DNA from: Calvatia gigantea
Lineage: Eukaryota; Basidiomycota; Agaricomycetes; Agaricales; Lycoperdaceae
Length of the DNA: 64,000 nucleotides
Direction of reading: 5' to 3'
Assembly (NCBI GenBank): GCA_025093985.1
Contig: JACAAK010000008.1
Span: forward strand, 1,364,001-1,428,000
Part shown: positions 25,287-34,320 of the stretch, piece after piece
Layout: every line of letters begins with the position of its first letter
Position numbering within the stretch: position 1 is the stretch's first letter
Made by a program: the position numbers and the translations under genes
Notes under the pieces: generated by a model
Database searches by the model: none
The model's input: the letters and a program-made list of their open reading frames with translations, nothing else
Told to the model about the DNA's origin: nothing

Positions 25287-25540
25287 TATCTGTGTATCTG
25301 TTTCATCTATTCCTGTCAAGCGATCTCCTAAGCATGACTTGTATTAACTACCATGCCAGCCTCATCAGACATTTCATGTAGTTACTCCATCCATTCAACT
25401 GGATGACCTTCTTGTATTTAAGCATACATATATCCACTGTATTTGGTATGCTTAACCACCTTTTGTTCCTCTTCCCTTACTCACCCTCAAGTCTTAGCCT
25501 AAGTGGCAGCCTGAGGTACACTCAGACTAAGGTCATAACA

Positions 25541-25672
25541 TTTGGTTAAGCATCCCCACCTCACCTTGCAAGGAGTAGGCTGAAACAGCCCTGAACAAAC
25601 AGACAATCCAAGAGCTAGTATATGAGCTCAAACCCAGATGAATATAGAGAACTGAATCTTAAAGTTACTGAT
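25541..25672 (+). pseudogene. Leader and first codons of Gypsy C1 gag, truncated
   Basis: The segment repeats the leader of C2 (TTTGGTTAAGCA.. then CCTTGCAAGGAGTAGGCTGAAA) and the start of its gag (SNPDEYREL). It stops where the C2 LTR begins at 25673. A TGG trinucleotide two bases inside the LTR boundary may begin a tRNA primer-binding site. Confidence 0.7.
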
Positions 25673-25981
25673 TGTTGTGAACTTTCATCTATTCATGTCC
25701 ACCCCATGTTCATCTTCATTGTGATATATCCGATATCCGATTCATCTATTCCAGTACCAGTGATCTCCAAGCATTGACTCATAGAACTACTACACCTATT
25801 ATCGTTGGATGTTTCATGTAGTTACCTCCATCCGTTCAACTGGATGTCTACCATATTTAAGTGTACATACATACTCCTGTATTCAGGTACTGCTTAACCA
25901 CCTAGTTCTCCCCTCCCTTACTCGCCCTCAAGTCTTAGCCTAAGTTGTAACCTGAGGTTCACTCAGACTAAGGTCATAACA
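25673..25981 (+). repeat. 5' LTR of Gypsy C2
   Basis: 309 bp, TGTTGTGAAC..GGTCATAACA, matching the LTR at 43807-44112 and the C1 LTRs. Confidence 0.9.
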
Positions 25982-26624
25982 TTTGGTTAAGCAGTCCCTA
26001 CCTCACCTTGCAAGGAGTAGGCTGAAACAGGCCCTGAACAGAAAACAACCCAGAAGCTAGTATATGAGCTTGAACCCAGATGAATATAGAGAACCAAATC
26101 TCGAAGTCACCAACAATGAATCATTGGATGAAGAAGAAACAGGGAACACTGAAGTACCTGAAGAACCAACCAGAGAAGCATATGACGAACCTAGAGCAAA
26201 CCCAGAAGAAGTACTGTCAGAACTTCTAAACAAACTCGACCTAGCAGAGGAAGAGTTAATCCATCAGGAGAAATCAGACAAATCAAGTTCAGACTGAAAC
26301 AGAATCAGAAACCAACTCTGATATGACTGATAATACAGCAGTACCCACAGTAACGTCCAGTGGGAAAGGCTTAGTGCCAGACCCAGGATTCTTTGATGGC
26401 ACCTGCACCAAATTTGATGACTAGTGGAGAGCTATGATGCTCTTTATGAAATTCAACAAGATTGCCTTGGCTAATGACCAAGTTATAGCAGTCTTAGCCA
26501 GACTGCAAGGAGGAACTGCAGGAGCATATGCAGCCATGAAAGTGCCAACCATCCTAGAGTCTGAAGACTCAGTAGACTAGAAGGTGTTCTCTGAAGACTT
26601 TAGAAGAACCTTTTCAGACGATGC

Positions 26625-26931
26625 TGTTATGACCTTAGTCTGAGTTAACCTCAGGTTGCAACTTAGGCTAAGACTTGAGGGCGAATAAGGGGAGAGAAAC
26701 TAGGTGGTTAAGCGTACCAAATACAGGAGCATGTATGTATGCTTAAATACAGAAGGACCATCCAGTTGAATGGATGAAGATAACTATGTGAAACGTCCGA
26801 TGTCCATGGTGTGGTAGTTATGAGTCAGAGCTCGGGGATTGCGCAGACAGGAATAGATGAGACAGGTACACAGGAGATAGGAATGTAGATGAATATAGAG
26901 ACTGCGATATGACTGGTGAAAATTCACAACA
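26625..26931 (-). repeat. Solo Gypsy C-family LTR, reverse orientation
   Basis: 307 bp, TGTTATGACC..TTCACAACA, the reverse complement of the C LTR, flanked by GATGC on both sides (26620-26624 and 26932-26936). It is left over after LTR-LTR recombination of a full insertion into C2 gag. Confidence 0.9.
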
Positions 26932-27415
26932 GATGCCTCAAACAGTAAGGCAGAATGGCAGATCGAAAAATTCAAACAAGGGAATCGAAACACCACTGAC
27001 TATCTAATTGAATTTGAAGTCCTGAAAAGCAAAGCCAAGACCAACAGCAAACACACTATGTTCCTACTTAGGAAAAACGCCCAACAGGATATCATACACA
27101 CAATCACTGGTTATCCACCTTCAGCCAGACCAGACACATATGTGGAATGGAAAGAAGCCATACTCTCTATCGGACAAGGATATGAAGCCTCTGAGTACTG
27201 AAAAGATAGGAAGACAAACACTGGCACCACCTATGGAGGAATGGGTGAACCCATGGAGATAGAAAGTCGATGCCACGTCTTCAATGACAAAGGAGAACCA
27301 AAATGTTACAATTGTGGCATTTTCGGACACATCACCAAAGACTGCAAAAAACCCAAGGGGTTAATATGCTACAACTGTGGCAAGAAGGGACATATAGCCA
27401 AAACTTGCACTGCAC

Positions 27416-28680
27416 AGTAGCTGAACTGCTTTCATATTCCAGCATTAAGTCTATGACATTAGGAATAAAGATTTGTAGCACCACAATTAGTGTGTGGCCG
27501 ATCTATATCGAGAAAATCTTATAACATATGTCCTCGAGTGTAATGCTTTTGAGGCAATTGTTAAAAGTCACCACCTTTGCAATAAGTCATGTAGAGCTGT
27601 TTTAGTTCACCCAATCTCATCGTTGTATACGAACTTGCAATTACAAGCAAGGAGATGAATGGTTGTTGAACATTATGCCTACTAAACTATATCGTTTGAC
27701 ATCATCAAACAGAACTTCCCATGATTCTGCCTTCTCCACTCATCTTTTACGACTTGTTGAGATGTTGCATTATTTCATTGCCACTCTGGATTATTTCACA
27801 AGGGAAATTGCATCAGTACCTTTATCCAGAATCTTTTATATGAATATCCTTGTCCTTGAGCATGATACTTGGACTTGATGGAATTGCTAGTCATCTATTA
27901 CAATGCTACTCTATGACTTCTCATCTCATGATGATAGTTGTCCTCCTTCGAAAGAAGTTATGAGGCTCTAAGGTTCATTTGAGAAACCTCTACAGTATAG
28001 CTGACAATGGCCAATGTTGCAACTGATTATGGAGAAGAGTTTGTCTAAATGAGAGCAATAGCAAATATTCGTGGCATAAATAACCCACATAAACCTCCTA
28101 CTCCCAATGCTTTCACAACAGTTGATGTAGAAAGACTGATCCGCACTACACTTTGAGAGCCTAAAAGCTTTATGGCAATGGGGAAGTCTTACCCATCTCA
28201 GTGATAGTTTAGCGTTGACTAGAGTGTAATGTGCCAGTCCAAGTGTTTATAGTGGAAGACACTTAATTGTGTAAATTAAGGGATAAACCATTAATTTGGT
28301 TCTGTACTGTGGGTTTGGCTTTACAGTGCATCAGTTAACATGATGACTGCCCAAACATGATTGCTTATTCGAGATGTAACATACCTCGATTGTTTGATCA
28401 ACGAGAACTTTCAAGTTCAAGTGGCACATAGAAAGGTTTAACATTCTACGAACAATCCATATTTGGATGCCTTATTCGATGAGGGAATATATCCTTAAAT
28501 GTCATGATTCAGCAACTGGATAGCAGTAAACCAGTTCATTTGCAAAGAAGAGAGCAAAATCTGCATGAAGCAAGAAGCAGTAAACTTCTTTATCTGCCAT
28601 CCTTTAATGTTGCAGGATATATTCCATTTAAATTCCACGATCACCTCCTGATTCCTTTCCATTTCCATTCGAGAACAGAC
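27416..28680 (+). mobile_element. Internal fragment of element A with a long (21-bp) flank duplication
   Basis: About 1.26 kb that is nearly identical to 47878-49138 inside element A1, in the same orientation, but without LTRs. The gag sequence beginning TAGCCAAAACTTGCACTG occurs at both junctions (27395-27415 and 28681-28701). Five extra bases (CAGAC, 28676-28680) close the right side. The long duplication and lack of LTR ends do not fit integrase-mediated insertion. Confidence 0.85.
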
Positions 28681-28786
28681 TAGCCAAAACTTGCACTGCA
28701 CCCAAGAAGATCCAAGTTTGGGGGATAAAAGAAGAAGCTGCTGAAGAAGAAAGAAAGGATTTTTCCGAGGACTCTGAATAGGCACT

Positions 28787-30132
28787 ACCTTGAGAGTCAA
28801 AAAACTTGTATCTAGGATATCAGACAAATTCTACACAATTCCTCAGAGAAGAAAGCACAAATTAAACCTAAAAGGAAAAATACAAACCACAAAAAAGGAG
28901 ATCATAGTCAACACAATCGTAGACTTGGGATGCATGACCAGCAGCATCAGCAAAAAACTAGTAGACAAAGAAGGACTCCCCATCTGAACACTAGAACAGC
29001 AAATTTTGGTATTAAACACAGATGGAATACCAAACCAAGGCAGAAGGGTAACAGAAACAGCCACAATCAACATAGATATCCAAGGATACCAAGAACAAAT
29101 TGAAGCATCTGTCATACAACTACAGGACAGGGCAGAAATCTTTTTAGGACACAACTGGCTAGTTAAACACAACCCAGAAGTGGATTGGAAAAATGGACAA
29201 ATCAAATTCACCTGATGCCCACCAGAATGTCAATTCCCCCATCAGAATATACCTATTACAGGAAAAATATGAAGCATGGCCACTACAGAAGATCTATGGA
29301 AAGAAGAAGACGAACCAGACCTGACCAAACTGGAAGACCTACCAGACTACATACAACTGTTCACACACTTATTCAACAAGACAACATTCGACAAGCTCCC
29401 AGAATGAACTGAATGGGACCATGAGATAATCCTAACCAAGGATGCCCCAAAGGAAATAAGTGCAGGGACATATAACATGATGGTCAAAGAACAGGATGAA
29501 CTCAAGGCATTTATCAAAGAAAACCTAGAATCAGGACAGATATGGCCATCAAAATATGGGCCGAAGAACATCAGACTGCCTTTGACTGACTCAAGAAATA
29601 TATCACTGAGGAACCCATCTTAACATTACCACAAAGACAAGGTCAATTCAGGGTGGAAGTTGATGTGTCAGATTATGCACTAGGAGATGTGCTGTCACAA
29701 CAGCAAGAAGACAAATGGCACCCCATCGCTTTCACCTCACAAACATTATCACCAGCCAAACGAAACTATGAAATATATGACAAGGAGCTACTAGCGATTG
29801 TTCATGCCTTGAAAGAGTGGAGGCACTACCTCCTTGATGCCAAAGAAAAGTTTGAAATCTGGACTGATCACAAAAACCTGAAATACTATAGGGAACCACA
29901 GAAACTGAATGGACAACAAGCACAATGGTACTTACAACTACAAAACTACAACTTCATACTACGACATGTGCCTGGAAAAACGAACATGAAAGCCGACCTA
30001 CTATTCTGAATCCATCAAAAGCCAGAAGGGCAGGAAGATAAACTAGTCACCATGATCTGGGAAAGCTGGCTACAAACCAACAGCACAGACAGCACGATAC
30101 TCCTACAAGCAGAATTGTTCATCCAGTCAGAC
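28787..30132 (+). pseudogene. Gypsy C2 pol, protease to RNase H, RT core deleted
   Basis: The protease region reads IVDLGCMTSSIS where Gypsy proteases have a D-S/T-G active site. It is followed by ASVIQLQDRAEIFLGHNWL. The RT begins at about 29390 (EWDHEI, AFIKENLESGQIWPSKYG) and then jumps directly to RNase H (VEVDVSDYALGDVLSQQ, KRNYEIYDKELLAIV, WTDHKNL at 29650-30009). The whole palm with the catalytic YXDD is missing. TGA stops at 28987, 29215 and 29405 fall at positions where relatives carry Arg. The frame is resumed after element D at 40889. Confidence 0.82.
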
Positions 30133-30760
30133 TGTTACGTGTGTTACCTTACTTCGCAACCGGGCCCGGATCGTCTCCACTCAGGGAGAGGTTCAACGCT
30201 ATAGCCCAGGAGTATTCAACAAGTCTCAATGACTTCTGTACAGGCTTTGGATCGCTCCCTCGAGTAGAAGCTCACGCTTGCCTGAGAAGTCCGAGTTAAA
30301 TGTCACTGCAGTCCCCAAGGTTGTTAGCCTTGTAGCAGACGAGCGAAGATAAGGAAGCTTGTTACTAGAATAACCTGAAGTAATACAAAGTACTACTTAA
30401 GGTTTATATACTAGCTACGAATAGGAGATGAGAGATTACATAGTAAGTAGATATGAGTCAATGAGAACTACTACGGGTTAATTGGTAATCTAAGGAATCA
30501 TAGGGATAGGTGAGATGAATACAGAAGAATGAGTATGAGTCATAAGAAGATAGAGTCAGGTAAGGAGAAGTACGATGATGGGAAAAGATGAAGGTGAAAC
30601 AGGAACATGACTCAGAATGAATCATAAGAAGCAAAGGTAGAAGTACATGTGATAAATAAATAAAGAACGGACCGGGGTATACAAGGGAAAGAATGGAAAG
30701 TCTGTACAGAAGGTTAATACGTTAGTTCGGAGAGTCCGGGGATGTGGTAAGTTTGTAACA
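30133..30760 (-). repeat. 3' LTR of Gypsy D
   Basis: 628 bp. In the direction of transcription this is the downstream LTR. Seven differences from 40261-40888, each a transition within a CpG-derived dinucleotide. Confidence 0.93.
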
Positions 30761-31147
30761 TTAGCCCGTCTCTAGGTAAATTACTCCGAAATTTACGTGG
30801 ATAAGACTGAATAGGCCAAAGATACCCCGTCGTCGTAATATTCATCGTCAAAGGCATCACAGGGGTTTTCCAGGATTTGTTCTTGGAAATGTTGTTTCAT
30901 ATTTTCAACGGCTTGGATGTGGTCAACGTATTTCGGGCAATCTTCTGGTTTGTGTTTCGGGTTGAGAGTTTCGCAGAGTCGACAGAAGTATTGGGGGCAG
31001 GTCCAGCGGTAATGGCCAGGGTGGGTTTTTCGACAGATGGGGCACGTGGTATGGGCACAATCACTGGCCCAGTGGCCTACGGCAGGGAGATGGAGTTTGG
31101 CACATTTTTCACAAAAGGCCTTCGGGTCGAAATTCGGGTCGTTCATA

Positions 31148-32752
31148 CAGTAAGGGACAAAACCGTTCCAATGTTTTGAACTTCTCAGAAGATCAGCTCA
31201 TATCTCAAGGACTACTGTGGCTGTGCACTTCCTAATTTAATTGTAGATAGTCCAGTATCTTATCTAATCATATGCAAAGTATGATTATGTAATCCTTTGT
31301 TTTAGGGGAGTTATTAATTAATTAATATTTTAAGTGCATTGGAACAGTTTTGTCCCTCTTGAAATTTATATACAAAATGGGTATTCTAGTACCTGGTATA
31401 AGCTCCCTTGGCCTGTAAAACTGCCTGGACCCTCCTAGGCATACTCTCTATCAGATTCTGACACACTTCTGGTTCTATGTCATCCCACTCCTTTTGTATC
31501 CTCTCCCATAGGGTATTCATGCTATCAGGAGGAGTATCATACTCTCCCAGCTTATTCTTGAGGTGAGTCCAGAGATGTTCAATGGGATTAAGGTCTGGAG
31601 ACTGTGGGGGCCATACCATAACCTCCAATTCAGACTCATCTAGCCAGTTTGTAGCCTTTTTGCTCTTGTGTTTGGGGTCATTGTCCTGTTGGAAGACCAT
31701 ATCCTCCTCATTCTTCCCATACCACCTGATGCTCCTCTTTAGTTCATCCCCCAAAATTTGAACATAAAGGTCAGCATCCATCTTCCCTTCAATTTTAGTG
31801 GCAAACCCCACTCCATCCCACAGCATACAACCCCAGATCATCACATTTCCTCCACCAAACTTGACTGTTCCCTCAACCAATCTATCATTCAGCCCCTCTC
31901 CTGCCTTTTTCCATACCCAAACCCTTCCATCTGATCCAAACCGATTGATTTTGGACTCATCTGTCCAAATAACCCTCTTCCAGTCCTCCAGGGTCCAGTT
32001 AACATGTGCTTCTGCCCACTCCAACCTTTTCCTCCTATGGACAGCAGTAAGTTTAGGTCGTTTCCGCTTGACTACAGCCTTCATTCCAGCTCCTCTGAGT
32101 GCCCTGCGCACTGTTTTGGTGGATACAGGCTGGGCAATAACATTTTGAAGTGATTTGGTGACTTGGGAGGCATTGTCAGCCTTGCGAGAGGTGATGAGGC
32201 GAACAGAATAGTGGATATCAGAGGGAGAAAGTTTAGATGGGCGGCCACCAACAGATTTGGAAAGTGTTGATCTATGTTTGGAGCGAATCCTAGAAATAGT
32301 ACTGACTCCCAGACCAGTAATAGAAGCAATATGATGAGCAGATTTCCCTTGGTCCAGGTAAGAGAGGACTCTATTGGTCTGAGTAGAGGAAAGAGAGCGC
32401 ATATAGTTGTAAAGGTATAGTGGGGGAGTTAATTTGCACCTGAGAATAAGCACATCCATTTATACATCACCCTACATGGTCACATGATTTTATTTGTATT
32501 TATTTGATTGCAATAAATGAAGTCATGTGCTCAGAATTTGAGAGGGACAAAACTGTTCCAATGTACTTAAAATATTAATTAATTAATAACTCCCCCAAAA
32601 CAAAGGATTACATAATCATACTTTGCATATGATTAGATAAGATACTGGACTATCTACAATTAAATTAGGAAGTGCACAGCCACAGTAGTCCTTGAGTTAT
32701 GAGCTGATCTTCTGAAAAGTTCAAAACATTGGAACGGTTTTGTCCCTTACTG
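31148..32752 (-). mobile_element. Intact Tc1/mariner (DD34E) element M2
   Basis: It is 1605 bp with ends CAGTAAGGGACAAAACCG and its complement, flanked by TA (31146-31147 and 32753-32754). The inverted repeats of about 212 bp (31148-31363 and 32541-32752) each carry an outer and an oppositely oriented inner copy of a GGGACAAAACNGTTCCAATG motif. The transposase is uninterrupted. It is inserted in the third ORF of element D, so it is among the youngest insertions here. Confidence 0.95.
31386..32459 (-). CDS. Tc1/mariner DD34E transposase, intact
   Basis: 357 residues with no stop. An N-terminal paired helix-turn-helix region (SAHHIASITGLGVSTISRIR) and a GRPSKLS AT-hook-like linker precede the catalytic domain. 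The acidic triad falls in VIWTDESKIN, FQQDNDPKHKS and SPDLNPIEHLW, with 34 residues between the second Asp and the Glu. It cuts and pastes its own element at TA sites in nuclear DNA. The decayed sister copy aligns from the second methionine (32402), so the true start may be 19 residues downstream of the one given. Probably functional, judging by the intact frame and terminal repeats. Confidence 0.92.
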   Translation of the reverse strand: MDVLILRCKLTPPLYLYNYMRSLSSTQTNRVLSYLDQGKSAHHIASITGLGVSTISRIRSKHRSTLSKSVGGRPSKLSPSDIHYSVRLITSRKADNASQVTKSLQNVIAQPVSTKTVRRALRGAGMKAVVKRKRPKLTAVHRRKRLEWAEAHVNWTLEDWKRVIWTDESKINRFGSDGRVWVWKKAGEGLNDRLVEGTVKFGGGNVMIWGCMLWDGVGFATKIEGKMDADLYVQILGDELKRSIRWYGKNEEDMVFQQDNDPKHKSKKATNWLDESELEVMVWPPQSPDLNPIEHLWTHLKNKLGEYDTPPDSMNTLWERIQKEWDDIEPEVCQNLIESMPRRVQAVLQAKGAYTRY

Positions 32753-34320
32753 TAGCTCGGGGTTGGGTTGGGGTTCCTCCTCGTCCTGAGTTAGGACCGA
32801 GGGGTTTTCAAATAGGCTTCGGAGGCTTAGAAGTTGGTCCAGCTGGCCCATTAAGTTGTGTATGGCCGTTTCGAATTGTTCGGGTGGGATTTGTCCATCT
32901 GGGTGGGAGAGATGTGGATGGGGAAGGTACATGCGGTTTGGGGGAGGATTCTCTGGTGGAGGAATTGGCTCGTTGGTGTGGTCTGACCTTAGAAGGGCCA
33001 GTTCGCTGGTTGGGTGGGATAGGCTTAACGCTATGCTCATTGAGGTAGCGGGCGTAAGCCTGAGGTAATCCAAGGCTTCGTGATGCCTGGATAAATAGGG
33101 CCGCTCGATCGGTAGCGTGCTCATAATCCCAAGAAAGATGTTCGAGCTGTGAAATGGCGTCGCAGATAAAGCGCCAGTGATTTCGCTGATTGGCATTATG
33201 TAGATATTTGGTGCGGAAGCGAGTTCGATGGCCTCCCTTGAGGACCATCGTGCGGAGGGATCCCTCAGATGAGAAATCAGTTCTAGCCCATAACTCCATG
33301 GGCGAAGGTCTATCGTTCACAGAGGGGGGCTCGGGGGAGAAGCAGCTTCGCCTGTCGGGATCTCGGTTGGACAGGTTGGCTGCGATGTAACCTGCGGCCG
33401 AGTGTTCAATGGGGTGTAGTTCATCCCAGGCTGACCTGGGGGGTTCCGGATTGACAGTGGTAGTTGTGGGGGACTTTGGAGAGGGGCCGGTGGTGGAGGG
33501 GGGAATGTGTCGTTGGTCGAGGACAGGAAGTTCTGCCCTAATAGATTTCGGGATCCCAGCTCGCTCCGAGGGGAGTGTTGGGGTGGGGTTGTCGGCCCAG
33601 ATTGGGTAGACGTACTTTGGTTTCGGTGACCAAAGGAGTCGCTGTGGGGTTGATTTCGTGTCGTAGGTGGCAGTATGGGGAGTGTCTCTGGCGACGATGC
33701 TGGAGAAAGGGACTGGCGGGTCTCTTGGCTCGGGGTTGTTGGGTGGATTTGATACGTCTGGCTGCTGGGAATAAAGTTGGGATACAGTGGAGCTGTTTCC
33801 CATTCTTGTTGGGTAGGTGAGTCTATCCCAGGGGGTACTGGGAGATGATTCGGTGGAGGGGGGAATGTAGACGCAGTCTGGGCCGATGAAGACATCGACC
33901 CAGAACTGTTTGTTCTGGTCTGCGAATTGTTGGAGCTCGTCTTTGGTAAAGACGGCATTCAGGAGGGTGATAATGGGTTTTTCGAGCAGTTCATTAATTT
34001 GGACGGTGGGGAGAATTGGGGTTTCGTGGCCCACAGGTGTGACGGTGGGAGGGTAGGATATAGGAATATGAGGGGAGGAGGGGAGAGAATGGGCCTTTCT
34101 GACTGGGGAATTGTTCTTTGTAGAAAGGGAAGAGATTGAAGAGAGGGAAGGAGAGGGGGATGAGGCTACAATGGCCGCTTTCTTTCCCTTCTTATAGTTT
34201 TTCTGGGTTGGTGCCATTGGTAGTTCAGTTTGTAGAAGTGCTGTTAAGGAATAATGGAGAAGTTGGGTGAATCCTGGATTATTTATATCTTTTAGGTGGG
34301 ATGGGAATTAGGTGGTGTTC

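Larger units (their letters stand above)
23626..25540 (+). repeat. 5' LTR of Gypsy C1, split by a Tc1 element
   Basis: The LTR sequence is 23626-23681 plus 25289-25540 (308 bp). Comparison with the uninterrupted 3' LTR at 60340-60646 shows exactly where the Tc1-type element and one TA were added. Confidence 0.88.
26064..28987 (+). pseudogene. Gypsy C2 gag, interrupted by two insertions and stops
   Basis: The frame starts MSLNPDEYRE with an acidic N-terminus, continues through a capsid-like region (MLFMKFNK, NRNTTDYLIEFEVL) and ends with two CCHC zinc knuckles (CYNCGIFGHITKDC and CYNCGKKGHIAKTC at about 27304-27409). It is broken by a solo LTR (26625-26931) and by a piece of element A (27416-28680). 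In-frame stops include TGA in place of Arg and TAG in place of Trp. The part after the second insertion leads into the protease. Confidence 0.8.
30793..34217 (-). pseudogene. Third ORF of Gypsy D: zinc-knuckle protein downstream of pol
   Basis: The frame starts MAPTQKNYKKGKKAAIVASS at 34217, just after pol, and is open for 469 residues to a TGA at 32808-32810. If the Tc1 insertion (1605 bp plus a TA) is removed, the same frame continues past that TGA through a Pro-rich linker to FCEKCAK at about 31110. It ends at 30793, giving about 604 codons in all. The TGA is consistent with an Arg CGA lost at CpG. The C-terminus holds two CX2CX6HX4C knuckles (CPICRKTHPGHYRWTC and CRLCETLNPKHKPEDC) and a third Cys/His group before them. 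It looks like a second gag-like nucleic-acid-binding protein. I do not recognise it from described elements. Confidence 0.65.

Noticed and set aside
32755..33196. Second overlapping frame in the third ORF of D, ending in an ATGA overlap with the zinc-knuckle part, as a coupled stop-start gene.
   Set aside because: With the Tc1 element removed, the zinc-knuckle part is in frame with the longer 469-residue frame, interrupted only by one CpG-type TGA, so the overlap is most likely coincidental.
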